From a virus, in IMG/VR virus record IMGVR_UViG_3300045131_000726, positions 1 through 34,436 of that record: a stretch of 34,436 bases of DNA; one strand, given 5' to 3'. The translations under genes and the position numbers were made by a program. Positions 14,798-21,517 of this stretch are shown piece by piece. Within the stretch, counting starts at the first letter, position 1; each line of letters opens with the position of its first letter. The notes beneath the pieces were generated by a model. That model was not told the origin of the DNA, ran no database searches, and saw only the letters and a program-made list of their open reading frames with translations.

Positions 14798-15559
14798 ATG
14801 GACAAGGACAATTCTATCACCATCTTCCAGAACCCACAATTCGGCGAGGTCCATACGGTCCTCATCGACAACGAACCGTGGTTCGTACTGTCAGACCTTT
14901 GCCGAGCGGTCGGGCTGACGAGATCCGCATCGGCCGTGTCTGAGCGCCTCGACGATGGGGTACGCCAGATGTACCCCATCCCTGACGCCCTCGGCCGGAC
15001 CCAGCTCACGACCATCGTCTCCGAGGCCGGCCTGTACGAGGTCGTGATCCGGAGCGACAAGCCGGAGGCCGCAGCCTTCCGCCGATGGATCACCTCCGAG
15101 GTCCTGCCTTCGATCCGCAAGCACGGGGCCTACATGACACCGGCGACCGTCGAGCGTCTGATGGCGGACCCGGACTTCCTGATCGGGATCCTCAACGGGC
15201 TCAAGGCCGAGCAGGCCAAGCGCATACAGGCCGAGACGAAGGTCGCCGAGATGGAGCCGAAGGCCGACTTCTACGACGCCATCGGAAGCTCCGCGGACGG
15301 CATCTCGCTGTCCGACATGGCGAAGCTGCTCGCCTGCAAAGGCCTCGGACCGAAGAACCTCTTCGTCTTCCTGCGCGACAAGCGCGTCCTCATGTCCGAC
15401 AACCGGCCCTACCAGGAATATATCGATCGCGGGCTACTGTCCGTCCGTGAGCGCGTCTGGTACGACCCGGACACGGGCGCGCCGCACGTCAGCGTCCAGC
15501 CGCTGATCCTCGGCAAGGGGCAGGACTGGATCCGGAAGCTAGTGGAGGCCCGGGCATGA
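14798..15559 (+). CDS. Phage antirepressor (BRO-N + KilAC domains)
   Basis: A 253-residue protein. Residues about 1-115 form a BRO-N domain (VHTVLIDNEPWFVLSDLCRAVG; RTQLTTIVSEAGLYEVVIRSDKPEAAAFRRWITSEVLPSIRKHG). Residues about 165-250 form a KilAC DNA-binding domain (DFYDAIGSSADGISLSDMAKLL; LFVFLRDKRVLM; PYQEYIDRGLL). Such antirepressors bind or displace the CI-type repressor and help start lytic growth. I chose ATG 14798 because GAGAGGAGACTC lies directly before it; a longer reading from 14729 would overlap the previous gene. Its stop overlaps the next start (ATGA at 15556). Confidence 0.9.
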   Translation: MDKDNSITIFQNPQFGEVHTVLIDNEPWFVLSDLCRAVGLTRSASAVSERLDDGVRQMYPIPDALGRTQLTTIVSEAGLYEVVIRSDKPEAAAFRRWITSEVLPSIRKHGAYMTPATVERLMADPDFLIGILNGLKAEQAKRIQAETKVAEMEPKADFYDAIGSSADGISLSDMAKLLACKGLGPKNLFVFLRDKRVLMSDNRPYQEYIDRGLLSVRERVWYDPDTGAPHVSVQPLILGKGQDWIRKLVEARA

Positions 15560-15735
15560 CCCCGCAGGAAGCCGTCTACACGACGGACGAGATCGCGGCC
15601 ATGCTGCGCACGACGCGCCAGGTGATCATCCGCGAGATCGACTCCGGCCGCCTCGAGGCCTTCCGCCTCGGCCGCGCCTACCGCATCAAGCAGACCGCGC
15701 TCGACGCATTCACCAACGGAAAGAAGGGGGACTGA
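15556..15735 (+). CDS. Helix-turn-helix (excisionase/MerR-type) DNA-binding protein
   Basis: A 59-residue protein coupled to the antirepressor by an ATGA overlap. It reads YTTDEIAAMLRTTRQVIIREIDSGRLEAFRLGRAYRIKQTALDAF, the usual pattern of the HTH_17 excisionase-like family: helix, turn, recognition helix, then the wing GRLEAFRLGRAYRI. It could be the recombination directionality factor (Xis) for excision by the integrase, but it may equally be a small transcription regulator; position alone does not decide. Confidence 0.75.
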   Translation: MTPQEAVYTTDEIAAMLRTTRQVIIREIDSGRLEAFRLGRAYRIKQTALDAFTNGKKGD

Positions 15736-15736
15736 C

Positions 15737-15859
15737 ATGGTCAGGATCAGCAGACACGCCGAGAAGCACGCGAAGACGAGACACGGGAAGAGGATCCTCC
15801 GCAAGGAGACGAAGCAGATGATCGACGAGGCCCTCGAGGCCAGGGGAGGCAAGAAGTGA
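15737..15859 (+). CDS. Small basic protein, function unknown
   Basis: A 40-residue, strongly basic protein starting 1 bp after the preceding stop. Its sequence resembles short arginine/lysine-rich phage peptides (RISRHAEKHAKTRHGKRILRKETKQMI). The last codons overlap the next gene's GTG start. Basic charge suggests contact with nucleic acid, but no fold is recognised. Confidence 0.5.
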   Translation: MVRISRHAEKHAKTRHGKRILRKETKQMIDEALEARGGKK

Positions 15860-16083
15860 GCGAGATCCGCAACGCACAGAGGAAAGACCGCGCCGGCCGC
15901 GCGCAGCGCCGGGCCGCCCGCAAGCTCGACGGCCTCGAGGCCATCGCCGCCCGCGCGAAGAACCCGCCGAAGTCCACGAAGCTCTCCCGCATCGCCAAGA
16001 AGGCGAACCTCGCCGTCGCGCTGAAGGCCCGCGACGACGCCCGCGGCATCATGACGCCATTCGGAATCGAGGAGTCCAGATGA
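15856..16083 (+). CDS. Small basic Ala/Arg/Lys-rich protein, function unknown
   Basis: A 75-residue protein beginning with GTG 15856, overlapping the preceding stop by 4 bp. It is helical and very basic (KDRAGRAQRRAARKLDGLEAIAARAKN, KKANLAVALKARDDARG). The high Ala/Arg/Lys content of GC-rich DNA makes false ORFs possible, but the tight GTGA/ATGA overlaps on both sides argue that it is real. Confidence 0.55.
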   Translation: MSEIRNAQRKDRAGRAQRRAARKLDGLEAIAARAKNPPKSTKLSRIAKKANLAVALKARDDARGIMTPFGIEESR

Positions 16084-16187
16084 ACGGCCCGACGACGCTC
16101 CAGATCGTCGTGCTCGTGGTCCTGCTCGCCCTGGCCGTCTGGGCCATCGTCGAGTCGATCCCCGAGCTCATGGAGGACCTGCGCTGA
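16080..16187 (+). CDS. Single-pass small membrane protein
   Basis: A 35-residue protein starting as ATGA over the previous stop. Residues 7-24 (LQIVVLVVLLALAVWAIV) form one clear transmembrane helix, followed by an acidic tail (ESIPELMEDLR). Such peptides in early phage regions often act in superinfection exclusion or host membrane modification, but no function can be assigned. Confidence 0.55.
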   Translation: MNGPTTLQIVVLVVLLALAVWAIVESIPELMEDLR

Positions 16188-16534
16188 TGGGTCGGGGACT
16201 GAGCGAGCGGCGGAAGAGCCCGGTCGGGTCGAAGGTCCGGCTCGCGATGGCCGACATGGAGCCGAAGGAGCACGCCTCGCCGAACCTCGCGCACTGCGGG
16301 ATCCCGCAGCCGGTGATGGTCACGATCAAGTGCGAGGGGTGCGGATGCGAGCTGCAGGTGCCGGACGAGCCGAAGCTCTACGCCTGCCCGGAGCCGGACT
16401 GCCGGGGCTACTACTGGTTCCCGTGCGAGATCTGCCCGCAGGACAAGCGCAAGTGCAAGGGCCGGACCTGCACCTATGACGACGGCCACTACATCGAGGC
16501 CGTGAAGATCATGAGAGGGGGAGCGAAACGATGA
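16187..16534 (+). CDS. Cys-rich (zinc-ribbon-like) protein, function unknown
   Basis: A 115-residue protein with many cysteines in pairs: CEGCGC near residues 50-55, CPEPDC near 67-72, and CEICPQDKRKCKGRTC near 80-95. These could form one or two zinc-binding ribbons. The N-terminal ~40 residues are polar and probably flexible. It is coupled to its neighbours at both ends by 1-bp and 4-bp overlaps. It may be a DNA- or protein-binding early factor; I do not recognise the family. Confidence 0.65.
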   Translation: MGRGLSERRKSPVGSKVRLAMADMEPKEHASPNLAHCGIPQPVMVTIKCEGCGCELQVPDEPKLYACPEPDCRGYYWFPCEICPQDKRKCKGRTCTYDDGHYIEAVKIMRGGAKR

Positions 16535-16716
16535 AGCACAACAACCCGACCAAGTTCGAGAGCGTGGGCGCTGGAAGCGTGAGGAGGGCGCAGGACGCCT
16601 CCCGCGCCACCGAGCGGGTGATCACCATCTGGTTCGGCATCGGGATCGGCATCGGGGCCGTCCTGGGCGCCGTGCTCGCCGTCGGCCTGATGGGCCTGGC
16701 GATGGTGATGCCATGA
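16531..16716 (+). CDS. Small membrane protein, function unknown
   Basis: A 61-residue protein with a polar N-terminus (about 1-28) and one long Gly/Ala-rich transmembrane segment (about 32-60, starting ITIWFGIGIGIG), ending in Met-Pro. It overlaps the previous and next genes by 4 bp. It could accompany the membrane-anchored hydrolase encoded next. Function is unknown. Confidence 0.6.
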   Translation: MKHNNPTKFESVGAGSVRRAQDASRATERVITIWFGIGIGIGAVLGAVLAVGLMGLAMVMP

Positions 16717-17426
16717 AGAACTACGCAGACCTCGGCCTGATCGTATTCCTCGCCGCGCTGTTCCTGTCCATCGTCCTGACGTGGGCGGTCTGGGCCATCG
16801 TGCGGTACTACCAGACCGCCGAACTGCTCAGCACCGCGCTCGAAGACGTCGCGGACCTGACGGACGAAGTGGGCCTACTGTCGAGCACCATCGACATCGA
16901 TGCCGCCGTAATTCGCAGCCACGAAGCGGAGAACACCCAGCTCGTGAAGAAGATCACGCAGCTTCGGAAGGACATCTCGGAGATACAGGACGAGCTGACG
17001 ACGTCCCGCTCCGAGCGCAGGCCGTTCGACCCGAAGTCGGCCGGCGCGTCCCGGGTGCTGGCGCAGATAGTCGCCGCCGAGTGCGGACCGACCGCCACCT
17101 ACGACGAGTGCCGCATGGTCGCGCAGGTGATCGTGAACCGTTCGACCAAGTACCACAAGACCATCCTCGAGATCGTCACCGACCCCGAGCAGTTCGCGCC
17201 GGTCACCTCCGGAGCGTGGCTCTGGGCGACTCCGACGCCGGTCGAGACGGCGGCCGCCTACAACGCCGTAAACAGCATCGACACCGTCAACTGCTTCGGA
17301 GACCCGAATACCTACAAGGTCCTCTACTTCTGCGCGGCCGGACACGAGGACGAGTTCTTCCGGACGAAGCTGGTCCTCGACCGCCGCATCGGGGACACCG
17401 CGTTCTATCGCGAGAAGGAGGGCTGA
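16713..17426 (+). CDS. Membrane-anchored SleB-like cell wall hydrolase
   Basis: A 237-residue protein. Residues about 7-30 are a transmembrane anchor (LIVFLAALFLSIVLTWAVWAIV), 35-100 a coiled coil, and about 110-235 a SleB/Hydrolase_2 domain. In this domain the likely catalytic Glu123 lies in IVAAECGPTATYDECRMVAQVIVNRS and the usual FAPV and YFCA segments follow. SleB-type enzymes cut the glycan strand of peptidoglycan. The domain would face outside, held by the N-terminal anchor. The gene lies in the early region, far from the holin/endolysin pair, so it may serve envelope modification or exclusion of other phages rather than lysis (inference). Confidence 0.75.
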   Translation: MKNYADLGLIVFLAALFLSIVLTWAVWAIVRYYQTAELLSTALEDVADLTDEVGLLSSTIDIDAAVIRSHEAENTQLVKKITQLRKDISEIQDELTTSRSERRPFDPKSAGASRVLAQIVAAECGPTATYDECRMVAQVIVNRSTKYHKTILEIVTDPEQFAPVTSGAWLWATPTPVETAAAYNAVNSIDTVNCFGDPNTYKVLYFCAAGHEDEFFRTKLVLDRRIGDTAFYREKEG

Positions 17427-17428
17427 CC

Positions 17429-17803
17429 ATGAAGAAGATCATCGAACTGATCGACAAGGGCATCGCCGAGCTGCAGACGACCGCATCGACCTACAAGTGG
17501 ATGGTCGAGGAGCGCGACAAGGAGATCGCGTCGCTCAAGACGACGCGGAACGAGCTGGAGGAGAAAGTGGCCGACAGGCAGGGCATGATCGCCTCGATGA
17601 AGCAGGAGCTCATCTCCCAGGCCGACCGGATCGACGCGCTCAAGGAGGAACTCAACGACCAGGACCTGCACATCGCGAAGCTCGAGGAGCGGATCCAAGA
17701 ACTCGAACCCGCCACGCCGGCCGCCGCCGCTCCGTCGCCGATCGACCCCGACGAGAAGAAGTACCTCGAGACAATGGAGGAGGTCATCAATGCCGGCGAA
17801 TGA
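17429..17803 (+). CDS. Coiled-coil protein, function unknown
   Basis: A 124-residue protein starting 2 bp after the hydrolase gene. Residues about 20-95 are one long coiled coil (EERDKEIASLKTTRNELEEK, then MKQELISQADRIDALKEELND). A short Ala/Pro linker (ATPAAAAPSPI) and an acidic helix follow. Similar coiled-coil proteins occur beside recombination genes of phages. It overlaps the next gene by 14 bp in another frame. No enzymatic motif is seen. Confidence 0.65.
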   Translation: MKKIIELIDKGIAELQTTASTYKWMVEERDKEIASLKTTRNELEEKVADRQGMIASMKQELISQADRIDALKEELNDQDLHIAKLEERIQELEPATPAAAAPSPIDPDEKKYLETMEEVINAGE

Positions 17804-18488
17804 CAACGAGCTCGTCCTGCGCTCCGGCGCCCTGACCACGCTCGACTCGGCCAGCGCGCTCACCGTCCGCGACGCCTCCGACTACGAGCTCGCCTCAAAC
17901 TACCTGAAGACCATCAAGGACACCGCCCGCCGCATCGTCGACTACTGGAAGCCCATGAAGGAGCAGGCCGCGGCAGCGCACAAGTCGGTCGTCGCGGCCG
18001 AGAAGGAGATGCTCGCGCCGCTCGACAAGGCCGAGGCGATCCTCAAGGGACGGATGCTCGCATGGCATACGGAGAATGAACGGATCCGCGCGGAAGCCGA
18101 GCGCGAGCGCCGGCGCCTCGAGGACATCGCCCGGATGAAGGCAGAGGAAGCCCGACGCCTGGTCGAGGAGGCCAGCCGGAAGGACGAGCTGGACGAGGAC
18201 GACGTCGGGATCCTGATGATGGCCGAGGCCGAGGTCGTCGCGGCCACCGAGGCCGTCGCTCCTGTGGTCGTGCCGGAGGCCGTGAAGATCAGCGGCATCG
18301 TGATCCGGAAGATATGGCACGCCCGCGTCGTCGACGACAAGGCCGTCCCGGTCTCGATCGCCGGCATCGTGCTGCGTCCGGTCGACCTGGCAGCGCTGAA
18401 CAAGCTGGCGGTCGCGTCGAAGGGGAGCATGGAAGTCCCCGGCGTCGAGTTCTACAGCGAGGACAGCATGGCGGCGACGCCTAGATAG
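17790..18488 (+). CDS. Phage helical protein upstream of ERF recombinase (nuclease-inhibitor/DUF1351-like?)
   Basis: A 232-residue protein. Residues about 30-125 are long charged helices (YLKTIKDTARRIVDYWKPMKEQAAAAHKSVVAAEKEMLAPLDKAE, then RIRAEAERERRRLEDIARMKAEEARRLVEEA), while about 150-232 are a beta-rich domain. The mix and its position directly before the recombinase are like DUF1351/Gam-like genes of other phages, whose products may protect DNA ends or aid recombination. This is a weak family call. TAGGAGGAG follows its stop and serves the ERF gene. Confidence 0.55.
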   Translation: MPANDNELVLRSGALTTLDSASALTVRDASDYELASNYLKTIKDTARRIVDYWKPMKEQAAAAHKSVVAAEKEMLAPLDKAEAILKGRMLAWHTENERIRAEAERERRRLEDIARMKAEEARRLVEEASRKDELDEDDVGILMMAEAEVVAATEAVAPVVVPEAVKISGIVIRKIWHARVVDDKAVPVSIAGIVLRPVDLAALNKLAVASKGSMEVPGVEFYSEDSMAATPR

Positions 18489-18497
18489 GAGGAGCGC

Positions 18498-19262
18498 ATG
18501 AACCTATTCCAGAAACTGCTCGAACTGAAGAAGGCCGTCCCGTACCTGAAGAAGGCCGACAAGGCGTACGACTACGACTTCGTCTCGGAGGACGACGTCC
18601 TCGCGGTCGTCAACCCGAAGATGAACGAGCTCGGCCTGCTGCTGATCCCGAGCGTCGTGCCCGGCACGGCGAAGTGGGCGCGGCACGAGTACGTGACCTC
18701 GAAGGGGAAGCCCGTGACCGACATCCTCGCGACGGCGGACATGGTCTACACATGGATCGACGCCGAGACCGGCGAGCGCCTCGACGTGGCCTGGACCATG
18801 TTCGGCCAGCAGGACGACGCCTCGCAGGCGTTCGGATCCGGTGTCACGTACTGCGGCCGCTACTTCGTCCTGAAGGCGCTGCAGATCGCGACCGGCAAGG
18901 ACGACCCGGACAGATGGCGCGCCGATCAGAAACGCCTGCAGGACCAGACCGCGGGGAAGGCCGGCCAGAAAGCCGCAGAGGCTCCGAAAACGACGCCGGC
19001 GCCCGCGAGCGCTCCCGCGACACCTCCGGCCGCCGAAACGCCGGACGTGTCGACGTGGAGCGAGGCCGATGTCCGGGCCTACATCTTCCACGGGATCAAC
19101 GACGGCAAGGGCGGCACGATGGACTACCCGGTGGCGAAGGCGATGAACCTCGGGCCGAAGGGTACCGACTGGCTGCTGAAGATGGCCGGAAACACGAAGC
19201 GCAGCCAGACCGACCGCGACGTCGCCGCGCGCGCTGCCGCTCTCTGCGAGGCGCAGGGCTAG
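18498..19262 (+). CDS. erf: ERF-family single-strand annealing recombinase
   Basis: A 254-residue protein. The N-terminal ~140 residues show the ERF pattern: LKKADKAYDYDFVSEDDVLAVVNPKMNELGLLLIPSVV, VTDILATADMVYTWIDAETGERLDVAW and FGSGVTYCGRYFVLKALQIATGKDDPD. Annealing proteins of this class pair complementary single strands and drive genome circularisation and recombination. A Pro/Ala-rich linker (about 155-190) is followed by a small C-terminal domain (VSTWSEADVRAYIFHGINDGKGG). RBS AGGAGGAGC lies before ATG 18498. SSB is encoded further down the same operon. Confidence 0.9.
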   Translation: MNLFQKLLELKKAVPYLKKADKAYDYDFVSEDDVLAVVNPKMNELGLLLIPSVVPGTAKWARHEYVTSKGKPVTDILATADMVYTWIDAETGERLDVAWTMFGQQDDASQAFGSGVTYCGRYFVLKALQIATGKDDPDRWRADQKRLQDQTAGKAGQKAAEAPKTTPAPASAPATPPAAETPDVSTWSEADVRAYIFHGINDGKGGTMDYPVAKAMNLGPKGTDWLLKMAGNTKRSQTDRDVAARAAALCEAQG

Positions 19263-19265
19263 ATC

Positions 19266-20129
19266 ATGGCCGACGGCGGATACATCAAGCTCCACCGCAA
19301 GATCAAGAAGTGGGAGTGGTACGACGACCCGAACACGTTCCGGGTATTCCTGCACCTGCTGCTCTCGGCCAATCACGAGGACGGACGCTGGCAGGGCGTC
19401 GAGGTCAAGCGAGGCCAGGTCGTCACCTCGCTTGCCCACCTGTCACGCGAAACGAGCCTCTCGCTTCGTTCCGTGAGGACCGCGATAAATCACCTAATTT
19501 CGACATGCGAACTGACTACCGAATCGACACACCGATTCACGCTTGTAACCGTGCTCAAATGGGACGTTTACCAGCTCGGAGGATGCGAAAGCGACACGCC
19601 GAACGACACGCCGAGCGACAAGCGGCCGACACGGTCCCGACACAGTCCCGACACGCTACCGACAACAAACAAGAAGGATAAGAAGGAAGAGAAGGAAGAG
19701 AAGGAGAAGAAAGAAGGGGCGCAGCTCGCTCCGCTCGCCGCTGCCTTTGTCGGATTCAAGGAGATGAGAGAGAAGAGCAGGAAGAAGCTGACAGCGAACG
19801 CGGAGGAGATGATCCACCGGAAACTCGAAGAGCTGGCGCCAGGGAACGAGGACAAGCAGGCCGCCATCCTCAACCAGTCGACGATGAACGGATGGGCCGG
19901 GGTGTTCCCGCTGAGAGAGGACGCGAAGGCGACGGATCCAGCCAGGAAGAGGCCGAGCAACGTGGCGAACTTCACGCAGCGCGAGTACAGCGACGAGTAC
20001 CTCGGCAGCTTGTATGAGGACGTGTCGCAGATGCTGACGCCGGAGCAGCGCGCAGCGGTGAAGGCGGAGATGGAAGAGATCAAGGCAAAGCAGGCGGACG
20101 AAGAGCTGCCGCCACTGGAGGACACATGA
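19266..20129 (+). CDS. Replication initiator (phage replisome organiser, winged-helix, O/DnaD-like)
   Basis: A 287-residue protein. The N-terminal ~110 residues match the replisome organiser type: GGYIKLHRKIKKWEWYDDPNTFRVFLHLLL, then a winged helix with RGQVVTSLAHLSRETSLSLRSVRTAINHL and KWDVYQLGG. Residues about 110-155 are a hydrophilic linker encoded by an iteron array and a purine tract. The C-terminal part (about 155-285) holds helices, including a region like DnaD (MIHRKLEELAPGN, MNGWAGVF). It should bind the origin within its own gene and load helicase. Codon use is less GC-rich around 19480-19720 than in the flanking genes. Confidence 0.75.
   Translation: MADGGYIKLHRKIKKWEWYDDPNTFRVFLHLLLSANHEDGRWQGVEVKRGQVVTSLAHLSRETSLSLRSVRTAINHLISTCELTTESTHRFTLVTVLKWDVYQLGGCESDTPNDTPSDKRPTRSRHSPDTLPTTNKKDKKEEKEEKEKKEGAQLAPLAAAFVGFKEMREKSRKKLTANAEEMIHRKLEELAPGNEDKQAAILNQSTMNGWAGVFPLREDAKATDPARKRPSNVANFTQREYSDEYLGSLYEDVSQMLTPEQRAAVKAEMEEIKAKQADEELPPLEDT
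19592..19718 (+). other. Candidate replication origin: iteron array plus purine-rich tract inside the initiator gene
   Basis: Seven CGACA units begin at 19592, 19604, 19616, 19627, 19638, 19649 and 19660, at steps of 12, 12, 11, 11, 11, 11 bp, so they lie on nearly one face of the helix. The last units are longer matches of the type CCGACACxxTC. A purine-rich tract (A/G only, 19680-19719) follows directly. This is the layout of the lambda origin, where iterons and an easily melted segment lie inside the initiator gene O. Confidence 0.6.
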
Positions 20130-20278
20130 CGCAGGAGTTCACGAAGATCAACCAGGCCGAGGTGCTCGCGATGGCGGCGGTCTATCTCAAGGACGGGAAC
20201 AGGGTCACGCTCGAGCGCAAGGGCGGGAAGTGGCTCGTGACGACCGAGAAGGTCGAGAAGGAGGTCAAGAAGGCATGA
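20126..20278 (+). CDS. Small protein, function unknown
   Basis: A 50-residue protein between initiator and SSB, starting as ATGA over the initiator stop and overlapping the SSB start by 4 bp (ATGA at 20275). A helix (NQAEVLAMAAVYLKDG) is followed by beta strands (NRVTLERKGGKWLVTT) and a basic end. No family is recognised; the overlap on both sides supports expression. Confidence 0.6.
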   Translation: MTQEFTKINQAEVLAMAAVYLKDGNRVTLERKGGKWLVTTEKVEKEVKKA

Positions 20279-20673
20279 ACAAGGCAATTCTGATCGGAAG
20301 ACTCACACGGGACCCGGAGCTCAAGACCACGCAGACGGCGGGCGCCGCCCTCTGCAACTTCACGATCGCCGTCGACCGCCGATTCCAGAAGCAGGGCGAG
20401 GAGAAGCAGGCCGACTTCATCAACTGCGTCGCGTGGAGGACCACGGCGGAGTTCATCACGAAATACTTCCGCAAGGGCTCGAAGATCGTCGTGGTCGGCA
20501 GCATCCAGACCCGGAAGTACGAGGACAAGGACGGCCGCATGGTGTACGTGACCGAGGTGGTCGTGGACGAGGTCGAGTTCGCCGAAAGCAAGCGCCAGGA
20601 CGACGACCGCGGATACGACGCACCGCCCGCGCCCGCGCCCGACGACGACACGTCGCTCCCGTTCGATCTCTGA
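20275..20673 (+). CDS. ssb: Single-stranded DNA-binding protein
   Basis: A 132-residue SSB. The OB fold is clear (MNKAILIGRLTRDPELKTT, CNFTIAVDRRF, INCVAWRTTAEFITKYFRKGSKIVV, TEVVVDEVEF). A short linker rich in Pro and Asp leads to the acidic tip DDDTSLPFDL, the standard protein-interaction tail. I chose ATG 20275, matching the universal MNxxxLxGRL start, rather than a longer reading from 20230 that would overlap the upstream gene. It coats single strands during replication and cooperates with the ERF recombinase. Confidence 0.95.
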   Translation: MNKAILIGRLTRDPELKTTQTAGAALCNFTIAVDRRFQKQGEEKQADFINCVAWRTTAEFITKYFRKGSKIVVVGSIQTRKYEDKDGRMVYVTEVVVDEVEFAESKRQDDDRGYDAPPAPAPDDDTSLPFDL

Positions 20674-21002
20674 TGGTGGCATGGCGGGGCAAGCCCGCGA
20701 AGTACCACAACGTCAAGACCGTGCTCGACGGCATGACATTCGACAGCAAGGCGGAGGCCCGGCGATATGCCGAGCTCGCCCTGCTGAAGAAGGCGGGCGA
20801 GCTGACGACCGTCGGCTGCCAGCCGTCCTTCGTGGTCGCGCAGGGGATCCGGTACATCCCGGACTTCATCTGCGTCGACAAGGCCGGCAAGGTCTGGGTC
20901 GAGGACGTGAAGGGCATGGAGACGCAGGCGTTCAAGCTCAAGAAGAAGCTATTCGAGGCGGCATATCCGGGCATCGAGCTCCGGATCATCGGGAGGAGGT
21001 AG
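20673..21002 (+). CDS. DUF1064-family nuclease-like protein
   Basis: A 109-residue protein that starts one base into the SSB stop (TGATG). The pattern is that of DUF1064: KYHNVKTVLDGMTFDSKAEARRYAELALL, then IRYIPDFICVDKAGKVWVEDVKGMETQAFKLKKKLFEAAYPGIEL. The E...D-F...V-E-D-V-K-G arrangement is like the PD-(D/E)xK endonuclease core, so a Holliday-junction-resolvase-like or other DNA-cutting activity is plausible. The family is annotated only as phage protein of unknown function; the nuclease idea rests on the visible motif. Confidence 0.8.
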   Translation: MVAWRGKPAKYHNVKTVLDGMTFDSKAEARRYAELALLKKAGELTTVGCQPSFVVAQGIRYIPDFICVDKAGKVWVEDVKGMETQAFKLKKKLFEAAYPGIELRIIGRR

Positions 21003-21004
21003 GG

Positions 21005-21517
21005 ATGGGAAAGAACGAAGCCAAGGCCAAGGTCAGCAAGGAGCTGGCCGCGTACCGCGAAGCGACTGCGAAGCTCAGCGGATCCGCCTGCTACCAGCGG
21101 GCGCCGGAGATCATGTTCACGGAAGCGACGGCCGACCGCCTGCAGCACCTCTGCAACGACGAAGAGCTTGCCGCCCTGGTCGAGGCCGGCGGAACGCTCG
21201 AGGGCTGCGTGAAGTCCATCGTCAACTACTGCCACAAGGACATCGGGAAGAGCGGCGACATCTCCGAGGACGACTTCCGGGCGTGCATCAAGGACTACTA
21301 CCGGATGCCGGACAAGGCGACAGAGAGCAAGCCCAAGCAGCCAGCCAAGACGCCGGAGGCCGTCAAGGATAGCACGCATTCCGTGCCCGCCAGCAAGCCT
21401 GTGGTTATCAAGCCGGCGCGAAAGGAACCAACCATCCTGTCCACTCAACTCGACATGTTCGGAATGCTGCTGCAGCCAGCCAAGACGCCGGAGGCCGACG
21501 ATGCCGAACGCGACTGA
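21005..21517 (+). CDS. PcfK-like protein
   Basis: A 170-residue protein with RBS GGGAGGAGGTAGGG. The N-terminal ~105 residues match PcfK-like proteins (FTEATADRLQHLCNDEELAALVEAGGTLEGCVKSIVNYCHKD, SEDDFRACIKDYYRMP). These are known from conjugative plasmids and phages and are usually encoded next to PcfJ, as here. The C-terminal ~65 residues are a low-complexity linker holding the sequence QPAKTPEA twice (from a 26-bp direct repeat), ending in LDMFGMLLQ, a sliding-clamp-like hydrophobic motif, but this is a guess. The stop overlaps the PcfJ-like start by 17 bp. Confidence 0.8.
   Translation: MGKNEAKAKVSKELAAYREATAKLSGSACYQRAPEIMFTEATADRLQHLCNDEELAALVEAGGTLEGCVKSIVNYCHKDIGKSGDISEDDFRACIKDYYRMPDKATESKPKQPAKTPEAVKDSTHSVPASKPVVIKPARKEPTILSTQLDMFGMLLQPAKTPEADDAERD
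21337..21497 (+). repeat. 26-bp direct repeat inside the PcfK-like gene
   Basis: Positions 21337-21362 and 21472-21497 carry the same 26-bp sequence (starting GCAGCCAGCCAAGACGCCGG). The 135-bp step is a multiple of three, so both encode QPAKTPEA. Recombination between them would delete 45 codons in frame. Confidence 0.85.

Noticed and set aside
20230-20274. A longer SSB start
   Set aside because: The universal SSB start MNxxxLxGRL begins at 20275, and the added residues are low-quality overlap with the upstream small gene.
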